Source: Methylococcaceae bacterium (lineage in GTDB: Bacteria; Pseudomonadota; Gammaproteobacteria; Methylococcales; Methylomonadaceae). From it: a DNA stretch of 29,218 bases. Positions 8,046 to 16,493 of the stretch are shown here, piece by piece. The translations under genes were made by a program, and so were the position numbers. The notes below the pieces were generated by a model. The model searched no databases. It saw only the letters and a list, made by a program, of their open reading frames with translations, and was not told where the DNA came from. The stretch is taken from assembly GCA_021647145.1 (NCBI GenBank), contig JAKIVF010000036.1, positions 1 to 29,218 of the forward strand. The letters run 5' to 3'. How positions within the stretch are numbered: position 1 is the stretch's first letter; each line of letters starts with the position of its first letter.

Positions 8046-9137
8046 ATGGGGTTATTGGATAAATTATTTGGTGAATTTGTTGATGTTATTGAATGGCTGG
8101 ATGATTCTGACGATACCATGGTTTACCGTTTTGAACGTTATGGTAATGAAATTAAATACGGTGCAAAACTAACCGTTCGTGAATCGCAGGTTGCTATATT
8201 AGTTAACGAAGGTAGAGCAGCAGATTTTTTTGAACCGGGTATGTATGAGTTAGAAACTAATAACATGCCGATTATGACCAGTTTAGAAAATTGGCCGCAT
8301 GGATTTGATAGTCCTTTTAAAGCAGAGGTCTATTTCTTTAATATGCATCGATTTGTCGATTTAAAATGGGGAACAAAAAATCCCATTATGCTAAGAGACC
8401 AAGAGTTTGGTCCTGTTAGGCTGCGTGCATTTGGTAGTTATACTGTTCGAATTAATGATCCTTTAACCTTTATTAAAGAAATTACTGGGACAAATGGACA
8501 TTTTTATACCACTGATATTAGTGACCAATTACGTAACCTGATTCTTTCACGCTTTGCGACTATTTTAGGCGAATCGAAAATTCCTATTCTTGATTTAGCC
8601 GCAAATTATGATGATTTAAGTGAATATGTTACCAGTAGAATAGCATCAGAGTTTTTAGAATATGGGCTAGAAATAACTAAATTACTAGTTGAAAATATTT
8701 CTTTACCTAAAGAAGTTGAAGAAGCGTTGGATAAAAGAACCAGTATGGGTATTGTAGGTAATTTACGGAATTACACGGAATTTCAAACAGCAGAAGCAAT
8801 AAAAGCTGCAGCCGAAAACCCTTCAGGCGGTGGTTCAGAAGGGTTAGGGTTGGGTATGGGGTTTGCTATTGCAAATAAAATGGGGAATACTCTTTCTACA
8901 CCTCCCCCCATACCCTCAGAAACTACTTATTTTATAGCCATTGATGGCAAACAAACGGGACCTGTCAATTTATCAGAGCTCGAAAGTAAAGTTAAATCAA
9001 AAGTAATTAATAAAAACACTTTAATTTGGAATCAGCAGTTAATTCAGTGGACTCCAGCAATTAAGGTGGCCGAGCTTGCTAATTTATTTGCAATAACTCC
9101 TCCTCCCATCCCAGAGCAACAAGTAGAAAAGAAATAA
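8046..9137 (+). CDS. SPFH protein (YdjI-like, 'virion core protein') with C-terminal GYF_2 domain
   Basis: 363 aa. Residues 1-250 match the YdjI type of SPFH protein: GLLDKLFGEFVDVIEW start, RESQVAILVNEG, FEPGMYELETNNMP, FNMHRFVDLKWGTKNPIMLRDQEFG, RLRAFGSYTVRI and SDQLRNLI. A Gly-rich linker (GGGSEGLGLGMGFAIA) leads to a GYF_2/DUF4339 domain at about 293-350 (YFIAIDGKQTGPVNLSEL ... TLIWNQQLIQWTPA). The domain is bracketed by two identical TPPPIP hexapeptides (285-290 and 351-356). SPFH proteins organise membrane microdomains; in B. subtilis YdjI helps bring YdjG and YdjH to the membrane in the SigW-regulated ydjGHI system. Here I infer a membrane scaffold for the neighbouring TelA and zinc-ribbon proteins. 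GGAGAG lies upstream of the ATG. Confidence 0.9.
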   Translation: MGLLDKLFGEFVDVIEWLDDSDDTMVYRFERYGNEIKYGAKLTVRESQVAILVNEGRAADFFEPGMYELETNNMPIMTSLENWPHGFDSPFKAEVYFFNMHRFVDLKWGTKNPIMLRDQEFGPVRLRAFGSYTVRINDPLTFIKEITGTNGHFYTTDISDQLRNLILSRFATILGESKIPILDLAANYDDLSEYVTSRIASEFLEYGLEITKLLVENISLPKEVEEALDKRTSMGIVGNLRNYTEFQTAEAIKAAAENPSGGGSEGLGLGMGFAIANKMGNTLSTPPPIPSETTYFIAIDGKQTGPVNLSELESKVKSKVINKNTLIWNQQLIQWTPAIKVAELANLFAITPPPIPEQQVEKK

Positions 9138-9158
9138 TACAATTGATTAAAAAATTAC

Positions 9159-10313
9159 GTGAAAAAACACCAACCATTTAAGCCAGTTAGTAAAGACAAT
9201 CAATTTCCATGCTCTCAATGCGGAGCGATGCTGAAATATAAACCGGGGACTCAACAACAAGTTTGTGAATATTGTCATCATCACAATGAAATTAGTCAAA
9301 ATTATGAGGTTATTGAGGAGTATGATCTTCATCAAGCTTTAAGAAAGCTTGCTAAAGCAAAACCAACTCAAATGGTGGAACAAGCTCATTGTAATGCATG
9401 CGGTGCCAGTTTTAAATTTGAAGCCAGTGTCCATGCAGGTGAATGTCCATTTTGTGGTACCGATATTGTTACCAGCCCACAGAAAATTAAACCTATCCCA
9501 CCAAAATCATTATTACCTTTTGTTATTACCGATGCTCAGGCGAAACATAAATTTAAGCATTGGCTGGATGGTTTATGGTTTGCTCCAAATGAAGTAAAAA
9601 AATATGCTCGTAAAGAAACTAAGCTGCTTGGTATTTACCTTCCATATTGGACATACGACAGTAAAACCGAAAGTAAATATCTTGGAGATAGAGGTGATAC
9701 TTACTATGTAAATCAACGGGTTAATTATGTACAAAATGGACGGAGAGTCTCTTCTGTAAGAAGAGTTCCTAAGATACGTTGGTCGAGTGTTAGAGGACGT
9801 GTTGCGCGGTTTTTTGATGATGTGTTAATTGGGGCGAGTTTATCATTACCACGACAAATTCTTGACCGGTTACAACCATGGGATTTAGAAAATCTTGTTC
9901 CTTACGATGAAAAATACATTAGTGGTTTTCAAAGTGAGCTTTATCAAGTTGAATTAGATGAAGGTTTTGACCGAGCAAAACAAATTATGGATGGCATTAT
10001 TCATCGTGATATTGCATTTGATATTGGTGGAGACCACCAACGAATACACCAAGTTAGTACTACACATAGTAACACAACGTATAAACATTGTTCGCTTCCT
10101 ATTTGGTCAGCAGCTTTCTTATATCGTAATAAATCTTATCGTTTTGTGATTAATGGACGTACAGGACAAGTACAAGGTGAACGACCTTATAGCTATTGGA
10201 AAATAGCTTTTGCTGTCCTTCTTGGGTTAATTATAATCGGCGGAGGGTTAATTCTTATGGAACAAACAGGGGCTTTTAATCAAGTTGAATATTCAACTTA
10301 TTACTCTTATTGA
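9159..10313 (+). CDS. Double zinc-ribbon, single-pass membrane protein (YdjG-like)
   Basis: 384 aa. Two zinc ribbons at the N-terminus: C18-x2-C21 with C36-x2-C39, and C78-x2-C81 with C96-x2-C99. A middle domain follows with YARKETKLLGIYLPYWTYDSKTESKYLGDRG and repeated basic and aromatic segments. One C-terminal transmembrane helix lies at about 349-368 (KIAFAVLLGLIIIGGGLIL) with a short Tyr/Ser tail. This fits the zinc-ribbon proteins found beside YdjI-type SPFH genes, often misnamed 'primosomal protein N' / replication factor Y'; it has no helicase motifs. The start is GTG 9159, because an in-frame stop at 9144 excludes earlier codons; there is no Shine-Dalgarno, and it begins 21 bp after the SPFH gene, suggesting translational coupling. 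Confidence 0.83.
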   Translation: MKKHQPFKPVSKDNQFPCSQCGAMLKYKPGTQQQVCEYCHHHNEISQNYEVIEEYDLHQALRKLAKAKPTQMVEQAHCNACGASFKFEASVHAGECPFCGTDIVTSPQKIKPIPPKSLLPFVITDAQAKHKFKHWLDGLWFAPNEVKKYARKETKLLGIYLPYWTYDSKTESKYLGDRGDTYYVNQRVNYVQNGRRVSSVRRVPKIRWSSVRGRVARFFDDVLIGASLSLPRQILDRLQPWDLENLVPYDEKYISGFQSELYQVELDEGFDRAKQIMDGIIHRDIAFDIGGDHQRIHQVSTTHSNTTYKHCSLPIWSAAFLYRNKSYRFVINGRTGQVQGERPYSYWKIAFAVLLGLIIIGGGLILMEQTGAFNQVEYSTYYSY

Positions 10314-10359
10314 TAATTGTGACGTTAGTTCTATCAAAGACAGAATTACTATACTTTGA

Positions 10360-10387
10360 TTGAAATTTTAAAAGTTGACCCTATATC
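10360..10387 (+). promoter_or_regulatory. Possible sigma-70 promoter for the 34-aa gene
   Basis: TTGAAA (10360-10365), a 16-bp spacer and TATATC (10382-10387) lie ahead of the micropeptide gene. The match is weak and the AT-rich context makes chance likely, so the micropeptide may be transcribed from here, from the upstream operon, or both. Confidence 0.25.
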
Positions 10388-10423
10388 ATATATACAATTG
10401 TTGCTTTTATATAGGAGAAGACA

Positions 10424-10528
10424 ATGTCAAAACCAAATTTAGAAAGAACTCCATTACCAAACCCAATAGTAGTAGGGTTTATATTTACGGTGTTATTTGT
10501 TATTGCAATGGTATTTATTGTACTGTAA
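10424..10528 (+). CDS. 34-aa single-pass membrane micropeptide
   Basis: A polar, proline-containing N-terminus (MSKPNLERTPLPNP) is followed by one uninterrupted hydrophobic helix (IVVGFIFTVLFVIAMVFIVL) that ends at the stop codon. TAGGAGA at 10412-10418 is the best ribosome binding site in this cluster and is ideally spaced, which is the main reason to call so short an ORF a gene. I recognise no family. It sits 110 bp after the zinc-ribbon gene and before a shared terminator, so it may belong to the XpaC-TelA-SPFH operon as a small regulator or subunit of a membrane complex; that role is inference from position only. Confidence 0.6.
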   Translation: MSKPNLERTPLPNPIVVGFIFTVLFVIAMVFIVL

Positions 10529-10612
10529 GGCAAGTAGAATGGGAGAGTTATTTATTGCGAGTTTATCTAAATGATGACTTAGGAAATAACTTATGAGGCT
10601 CTTCAAAAAGAA

Positions 10613-10650
10613 AACGCCAGCATTTTGTGAAATATGTTGGCGTTTTTTTT
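10613..10650. terminator. Bidirectional rho-independent terminator
   Basis: AACGCCAGCAT (10613-10623) pairs with ATGTTGGCGTT (about 10634-10644), one G-T wobble included, followed by eight T on the plus strand. On the minus strand the hairpin is followed by TTCTTTTTG, so it can also end the minus gene at 10664. It closes the plus-strand TelA/SPFH cluster. Confidence 0.85.
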
Positions 10651-10663
10651 CGTTTCTGCAAAC

Positions 10664-11086
10664 TTACTTTTTTATATTATTTTTTGAGCGAGTAGTTTTA
10701 GAGCGTTTGTCTCTAAATCGACTTAAAGATAAGCCTACATCTGTTCTTTGACCTCTATTATCGATATAGTACATAGTAGAACCGTCTCCTTCCCAAATTC
10801 CCTCAAGTGTAAAACCAACCGTTTCTTCATTTTCAAATATAAGGATTTTTACAGATCTATAAAAATCGTCATAATATAAAAATCCCTCCCCAGTTGATGA
10901 CAAAGAATCATTTTTGGTATATTGAACAGGAAAACTTTCATTATTAAATGTTTTTCCAAGAAATGGTCCAACATAATACACATCACCATCCGTATCAGTC
11001 AGAGTAAAATTAGCTAAGGCATTAGTCGAACTGACTGATATCCAAAGTAAAAGCACAAAGCTATAATAGCTTAATTGTTTTTTCAT
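10664..11086 (-). CDS. Hypothetical secreted protein
   Basis: 140 aa of unknown function. Residues 1-25 (MKKQLSYYSFVLLLWISVSS, then TNALA) form a signal peptide with likely cleavage before NFTLTDTDGD. The mature part is acidic with many aromatic residues (DGDVYYVGPFLGKTF, GFLYYDDFYRS), predicted beta-rich, and contains no cysteine. The last 20 residues are strongly basic (FRDKRSKTTRSKNNIKK). AGAGGA lies at proper distance before the ATG. It is probably periplasmic or secreted, transcribed toward the bidirectional terminator, and in the same orientation as the upstream Ser/Lys-rich lipoprotein gene, 148 bp away. I recognise no family. Confidence 0.7.
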   Translation of the reverse strand: MKKQLSYYSFVLLLWISVSSTNALANFTLTDTDGDVYYVGPFLGKTFNNESFPVQYTKNDSLSSTGEGFLYYDDFYRSVKILIFENEETVGFTLEGIWEGDGSTMYYIDNRGQRTDVGLSLSRFRDKRSKTTRSKNNIKK

Positions 11087-11234
11087 AAAAAAGTCCTCTT
11101 TTATATTTAAAAATTGTAGATTTAATTAGATATTCTATTTATTAAGAGTAATAAACTCTCTATTCTCATAAGTAGATATTTGGGTTAGTTATTGTATATG
11201 ACTTGATTTTAGAACTAAATAAACTGAATTAAAG

Positions 11235-11912
11235 TTATCTTTTAGAGCTCTTTCCACCCGAATGCTGTCTTTGGGGAGAGTATGTATTTCGAGATTTTCC
11301 AAACTTTGATCCCGAAGAAGAAGTCGGCTGAGGTCTAGTATAATTTGAACGACTATTTATTTTTGAACTCTTTCCTGAGCTTGGGTAAGATGGTGTTCTG
11401 GAATAATTTGAATTATTATTTCTTTTTGAACTCTTTCCAGAGCTAGTGTAAGAAGGCGTTCTTGAACTATTTCTTTTTGTACCCTTTCCTGAAGTAGGTC
11501 TAGAAAAGGAATGATTTACCGCAGGTTTTTTATTACTTTTATTAGAAAAGTTATTCTTATTAATAGACCTACTTTCTCCAAAGCGTGAGTTGTTTCTTCT
11601 GATTTGTCGCTTTATATTTGGCTTACTAGATTGCTGATATTCGTTATACCTATGTTTAATATTAGGTTTTTGGGGTTTATTAGAGTAATTATAGTGCGGT
11701 GTCCTGTGAGAATTATGTCGATCAATATAAATAGGAGGTTGCACATAAACATGACGGTCATAATAAACAGGGTTAGAATAATATGTGTTGTAACCACCTC
11801 TATCATAATAGTAGTCATCTGAATAATCAGAATAGTAACCTGAATGACGAACACATCCACTGATAGTCATTAGTATTAAAATTGAGGTTGTTATTTTTAC
11901 CAGAGTATTCAT
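11235..11912 (-). CDS. Low-complexity basic lipoprotein with tandem repeats
   Basis: 225 aa of unknown function. The signal peptide ends in the lipobox ISGC (cysteine at 20). Next is a Tyr/Asp-rich segment (SGYYSDYSDDYYYDRGGYN), then a long, very basic Asn/Ser/Lys/Arg region. The C-terminal 90 residues hold imperfect tandem units built on SRTPSYxSSGKSSKRN, with further GK(S/G)(S/T)KR copies up to the last residues GGKSSKR. No enzymatic domain is visible and the protein is probably disordered and surface-anchored, perhaps binding anionic polymer (inference from charge). The start is well supported by AAAGGAG. DNA repeats encode the peptide repeats, so copy number may vary between strains. Confidence 0.75.
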   Translation of the reverse strand: MNTLVKITTSILILMTISGCVRHSGYYSDYSDDYYYDRGGYNTYYSNPVYYDRHVYVQPPIYIDRHNSHRTPHYNYSNKPQKPNIKHRYNEYQQSSKPNIKRQIRRNNSRFGESRSINKNNFSNKSNKKPAVNHSFSRPTSGKGTKRNSSRTPSYTSSGKSSKRNNNSNYSRTPSYPSSGKSSKINSRSNYTRPQPTSSSGSKFGKSRNTYSPQRQHSGGKSSKR

Positions 11913-12609
11913 TAATTGATCTCCTTTATTTTGTTAATAATCATATATAACAGGTTCTGAATGTTCTGTGAATAACAAGAAGGGTTATATAGTAGGTATT
12001 TTTGTTTAATCTAAAATTTATCTGTTTTATAAGAAATCCTTAGTAACAGCTATTCTTAATCTTTTTGTTATTTTTTAGCCAATAAGTGCACAAAAAAATG
12101 TCAAATTTGTTTTCTTTGGTACTTAAATTCTTACTCCTAAATAACGGCTTTATGCTTCCTAAGACGTTATAAGTAAACTTTGGTTCATAAGTGTGAGTAT
12201 TAATTGTCTTGATAGATTGAATAGATTCATAATTAAATTAATTACATTCATAGAGCTAATCTGATCAAAGGAAATGATGTTTTTATACTCAATAATATAT
12301 TGACGCACAAATATTGATAAATTTGCCTAAGCTTAAATTAAGGCATTTTTTTAAACATGGTTATTTAATAAATAGTTCCTTAAATGCCATAACTTAAGGG
12401 TTATTTGACAAAGCATTGAAATATCTTGTTTTTTAATTTCTGATAGATGTCTGCTGCTTGAATCAATCATTATATATAAGGCAGTGAATAAAATTAAACC
12501 ATTTAAGCAACACAATTTTTGTTAATTTTTATTTTTCTACTATGCTTAATTGCAGTAAACCCTGATATATTTTTAAACTTTAGAAATTAATAATTTTTCC
12601 TTAACCTCT
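11913..12609. other. Long AT-rich intergenic region between divergent genes
   Basis: About 700 bp without a credible protein gene. It carries an isolated terminator-like hairpin at 12324-12352 and presumably the promoters of the divergent lipoprotein and PilZ/EAL genes. A 24-codon ORF at 12098-12172 lacks a ribosome binding site and is not called. Confidence 0.6.
12324..12352 (+). terminator. Orphan terminator-like hairpin
   Basis: TGCCTAA (12324-12330) pairs with TTAAGGCA (12338-12345, one bulge), followed by seven T. No plus-strand gene precedes it, so it may end a small RNA or simply be a chance hairpin in AT-rich DNA. Confidence 0.4.
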
Positions 12610-15600
12610 ATGTCTACTTCAAAACGTCGCCGTTATACACGTTACGAGATAAATCTGGCAGCTACATTAGTAGCCGATAATTCCAGTTTTATTCAATGTG
12701 TTATCCGTGATTTTTGTTCAGGGGGTATGTTTATTGAAGTAAAGCAAGGAAAAAGTCTCCATTCTTTAAAACAGAACCAAATAATACAAGTTCAATTTAC
12801 TACAAATATTGACCCAGGTGAGGAAAAATTTAGTTTAGAAGTACAGATTATGCACATCAAATCTATGGGGGTGGGGGTTGCTTTTGAAAGAAGCTCTGAA
12901 CAGGCATTTAAGGTACTAAAAAAACAAATTCAAAATAGTTTAAGGGGGGGAGGAGTAAATAGGCGGAATAACCCTGAGCGTCAGGCGAAACAAGATAAGC
13001 TAGAAACAGATTTATCTTCGTTAATGGAGGAAGCATTTTCTTTAATAATCGTTAACTATTATTCACATATTAAGCTAAAACTTGCGGACGTCATAGAAAA
13101 AGGAGGGAGTTATCAAGAGCAGCTTATACTAACTGATGCAATTACAAATTTTAAAATTAATAAGAAAAGTATTTTAGAAAGTTTTTGTAGTGTCACCGAC
13201 CGAGATTCTTCTTTATTGAGTTCTTCTTCTTTTGATCAAATTGATGAATCTCAAGTAGAGTCTAATTTGTCATTGGTTGAAAAAAATGATTTTGAAGATT
13301 GGCTTAACTTGTCTTCCATTATTAGGCATTTGGAAACTTTATTTGAAGGAGATTTGAAATCTCTTCAGGATAAGATGGGATATATCCTTGAAGTCGATTC
13401 AAATATTCTACTAAATCCGCTTTGTCCTGCAAAGTTATGTGATCGCTTTCGGGATACCATATCTGAGATAGAAGAGAATGACCTAACAAAACGTAGTATG
13501 TATATTTTGTTTGAAGAAACTCTGATTAAATGCCTTTCTGAATTGTATGGAAAAATGGATGCCATATTACTGGCAAATGGTGCGCCAAAAAAACTGAAAG
13601 GTGTCTCTAGGCCATTTAAAAAAATTGCTCCAGGTACAAGCTCAATAATAGATCACCATCCCTCTCAAGAAGACTCGGTGAGTGAAATTTCTGTTGATTC
13701 TGAATCAAACCCAATTGCCACAGTTGACAGCGAGTTTGATTATCCTACTGCTCAACCACAAATTTCCGTACAAGGTAATAGGCAGGTTGTTAATGTCGCC
13801 AAAAATTTAATTTCTTTATTACAACAGAGTTCTCTTCATCAACATCAAACTCTAAGCACAACACCTGAAATAACGGGTGATGTATATTCATCAGATGAAA
13901 TAAGCAAGGCTTTTTCTTATTTACAAGAACATGCTATTCAAGGTGATTTAACTTCAAATAACGTACAAGAAGAACTACAAGATGCATTGGTTAGTTTTTC
14001 GGATTTCCAGAAAGAAATACCTAGTGAGGATAAAAGTAGTTTAGAGATACATGAAAATTTATTTGATATTTTGTTTGATGACAAAATACTTACTAAGGAA
14101 AGTAAATCATATTTAGAAAGTATTAAGATACCTATTATGGCTCAATCTTTGCGAGATAATGGGTTTCTTGAGTCAGAAAATCACCCTGCTCGTAATATAG
14201 TTAACAACTTGTTATGGTTGGGTTCCGCCATAAAGGGTGATAAAACGCCAAAAAGCATTCAAATTAGGCGAGCACTTGATGAGCTAACAAAAAAGATTAG
14301 TATTGAGGGGATAAAAAACCCAGCTATTTTTAAACAGGCTGAACAAAAACTTGATGAAATTAGTCAATTGGTCAATAAGTCTATTGATCATAATATTAAA
14401 CGTGTTAACGAGACGTATGAGGGTAAACAAAAACTAGATAAAGCTCGACAATATGTTCAGGTTGAGATTAACAAAGATTTCGCAAGAAAAAAAATTCCAA
14501 ACATAGTAAAGACTTTGTTAAATGCAGGTTGGCAACACCTTCTGGTAATAGATAAGTTACATGAAGATACTAAAAGCTTTCAAGGCCATCTAGGTATTAT
14601 AAAGAGTATACTGAAATGGTTAATGGGAGCTAAAAAACCTAGAAGTGAGGTGATTGAAAATGTTCTAGAGTTTGTTGATACAGAACTACAGCCAGTTTGT
14701 ACCAATACTTTTTTACATAGTAAAATACTAGATGAATTAAGTGACTTATTATTAAAAAATAAAATTTCTCCTAATTCAAATGCCATGGAAATGGTATTAC
14801 TTGAAAAAGACGTTATTGTTCAAAGGGTAGGCAAAGAAAGTTATCACTTGGAAGAAGTTGACCATTTAAAAATAGGGGAATGGTTATACTTTTTGACAGA
14901 GGAAGAGGTAGAGCCTTTAAAGCTAGTCTGGATAAGCGAAATACGAGATCTCTTTGTTTTTGTAAACCAAGGAGGGCTAAAAAAGCAAGAGCTTGATCGA
15001 GAAACTCTGGCGGATATGGTCAGAAATGGGGCAGCAAATAGAATTGAAAGTCTTGATATGCCAGCAATGGACAGGGCTACTAATATGATGTTGCAAAACC
15101 TTCAACAAAAGCTTGTTTATAATGCGACTCGAGACTCAGTAACGGGTGTATTAAATCGAAAAGAATTTATAAAACGACTAAAGATAAAGCTGACCAATTT
15201 GGAGAATGCTAAATATCTTTTATGTAATATTGAGGTGCAAGACTTTAGAATTATAACTAATGCTTGTGGTTTAGCTGCTGGAGATGCTCTTTTAGAGAAA
15301 ATGGCGAATGTATTAAAAAAAGTATTGCGTAAGGATGATATTTTTGGTCGTCTGGATGATAAGACTTTTTCTATTTTATTGAAGAATTGTTCTGCAGAGG
15401 TTGCAAAAAAATTACAATCAGAACTAATAAATGGAGAATTTAACTGGGAAGATAAAAGTTATGCTATAGCTGCTGGTATGGGAATTGTACCGCTATTTTC
15501 AGGCAATAGGTATGATGTTAATAGTATTTTACAGTATGCAGATTCTGCTACACTTTCAGCAATAAATGCTGGGCGAAACCGGATTCGGGTTTATCATGAT

Positions 15601-16443
15601 AATGATGAGTCTTTAAAATCGCAATATAACTCACATGAGTGGGTGGGGCGGATTAACCAGGTTTTTGCTGAAAATCGGCTTTTTTTACGCTGTCAAAAAA
15701 TTGCTGCGATCAATCCAGAAAAGGGCAGTCATACTCATTATGAGATTTTGCTGGGGATCAAGGATGAACAAGGTAACACTATTCCTCCTGATGATTTTAT
15801 TCCAGCGGTAGAACGATGCCAACGTATGTCAGAGGTTGATCAATGGGTTGTACTCAATGTATTCGACTGGATAGAAAATAACCAAGATATTTTTGATGAA
15901 CTAGATGGTTTTTCTATTAATCTTTCTGGTGAATCAATGAATAGCGAGGATTTCTTACAGTTTCTTAAGGAAACCTTAACTCTATGTAATGTCCCTTTGG
16001 AAAAAATTACTTTTGAGATTACAGAAACGGTTGCTGCAGATAGCTTTGAGTTTGTGCAATCATTTATTAAAAAAATAAAACGTTTTAAATGTAAATTTTC
16101 TTTAGATGATTTTGGATCTGGTTATTCATCCTATTCCTATCTGAAAAGCCTGGATGTAGACTATCTAAAAATCGATGGTATTTTTGTTAAAGATATGCCC
16201 ACTAACTCTACAGATGTGGCAATAGTGAAATCAATGAATGAAATTGGTCATTCTTTAAATATGAAAACGATTGCTGAATATGTAGAAAATGATGAGATTC
16301 ATGAAATACTTAAAGAAATTGGCGTAGATTATGCGCAAGGCTGGGGAATCCAAAAGCCTATATTGGTTGCTGAGTTAATTGACAAAGGTGCAGATCATCA
16401 AAAAATCAAAACTGAAGATGAAAAAATAGGATATGAATTATAA
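12610..16443 (+). CDS. PilZ-DUF1631-GGDEF(degenerate)-EAL c-di-GMP protein
   Basis: 1277 aa, no transmembrane segment, probably cytoplasmic. Domains in order: PilZ (about 5-115; RRRYTRYE and DFCSGG, where the usual DxSxxG serine is Cys); DUF1631 (about 125-830; IKIPIMAQSLRDNGFLES with NHPARN, NAGWQHLLVI, and LKLVWISEIRDLFVFVNQGG); GGDEF-like (838-995), in which the signature reads DDKTF at 916-920, so cyclase activity is not expected; EAL (about 1010-1255) with EIL at 1045-1047, INLS, FEITET, DDFGS at 1166-1170, YLKIDG, IAEYVE and AQGWGIQKP. The residues needed for metal binding and catalysis in EAL phosphodiesterases appear conserved. Expected role: c-di-GMP hydrolysis, tuned by c-di-GMP at PilZ and possibly GTP at the dead GGDEF domain. 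The ATG has only a weak ribosome binding site. Confidence 0.9.
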   Translation: MSTSKRRRYTRYEINLAATLVADNSSFIQCVIRDFCSGGMFIEVKQGKSLHSLKQNQIIQVQFTTNIDPGEEKFSLEVQIMHIKSMGVGVAFERSSEQAFKVLKKQIQNSLRGGGVNRRNNPERQAKQDKLETDLSSLMEEAFSLIIVNYYSHIKLKLADVIEKGGSYQEQLILTDAITNFKINKKSILESFCSVTDRDSSLLSSSSFDQIDESQVESNLSLVEKNDFEDWLNLSSIIRHLETLFEGDLKSLQDKMGYILEVDSNILLNPLCPAKLCDRFRDTISEIEENDLTKRSMYILFEETLIKCLSELYGKMDAILLANGAPKKLKGVSRPFKKIAPGTSSIIDHHPSQEDSVSEISVDSESNPIATVDSEFDYPTAQPQISVQGNRQVVNVAKNLISLLQQSSLHQHQTLSTTPEITGDVYSSDEISKAFSYLQEHAIQGDLTSNNVQEELQDALVSFSDFQKEIPSEDKSSLEIHENLFDILFDDKILTKESKSYLESIKIPIMAQSLRDNGFLESENHPARNIVNNLLWLGSAIKGDKTPKSIQIRRALDELTKKISIEGIKNPAIFKQAEQKLDEISQLVNKSIDHNIKRVNETYEGKQKLDKARQYVQVEINKDFARKKIPNIVKTLLNAGWQHLLVIDKLHEDTKSFQGHLGIIKSILKWLMGAKKPRSEVIENVLEFVDTELQPVCTNTFLHSKILDELSDLLLKNKISPNSNAMEMVLLEKDVIVQRVGKESYHLEEVDHLKIGEWLYFLTEEEVEPLKLVWISEIRDLFVFVNQGGLKKQELDRETLADMVRNGAANRIESLDMPAMDRATNMMLQNLQQKLVYNATRDSVTGVLNRKEFIKRLKIKLTNLENAKYLLCNIEVQDFRIITNACGLAAGDALLEKMANVLKKVLRKDDIFGRLDDKTFSILLKNCSAEVAKKLQSELINGEFNWEDKSYAIAAGMGIVPLFSGNRYDVNSILQYADSATLSAINAGRNRIRVYHDNDESLKSQYNSHEWVGRINQVFAENRLFLRCQKIAAINPEKGSHTHYEILLGIKDEQGNTIPPDDFIPAVERCQRMSEVDQWVVLNVFDWIENNQDIFDELDGFSINLSGESMNSEDFLQFLKETLTLCNVPLEKITFEITETVAADSFEFVQSFIKKIKRFKCKFSLDDFGSGYSSYSYLKSLDVDYLKIDGIFVKDMPTNSTDVAIVKSMNEIGHSLNMKTIAEYVENDEIHEILKEIGVDYAQGWGIQKPILVAELIDKGADHQKIKTEDEKIGYEL

Positions 16444-16493
16444 AGTGATAAAATATTAACATTTTCTAAATACGTTAGTTTAACAAAGGTACT

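Noticed and set aside
9159..10313. Annotation as primosomal protein N'/replication factor Y helicase.
   Set aside because: No Walker or helicase motifs; only zinc ribbons and a C-terminal membrane helix. The true PriA is at 18228-20453.
10333..10360. Inverted repeat ATCAAAG ... CTTTGAT after the zinc-ribbon gene.
   Set aside because: Arms are only 7 bp with a 14-nt loop and no T-run; too weak to call a terminator.
10593..10751. 52-codon ORF starting MRLFKKKTPAFCEICW after an AGGAA.
   Set aside because: It reads straight through the strong terminator at 10613-10650 and then antisense into the gene at 10664-11086.
12098..12172. 24-codon ORF in the long intergenic region.
   Set aside because: No ribosome binding site, ordinary composition, probably chance.
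12242..12253. TTACATTCATAG, identical to the left half of the palindrome at 270-281.
   Set aside because: The second half is missing, and a 12-base AT-rich match within 29 kb can arise by chance.
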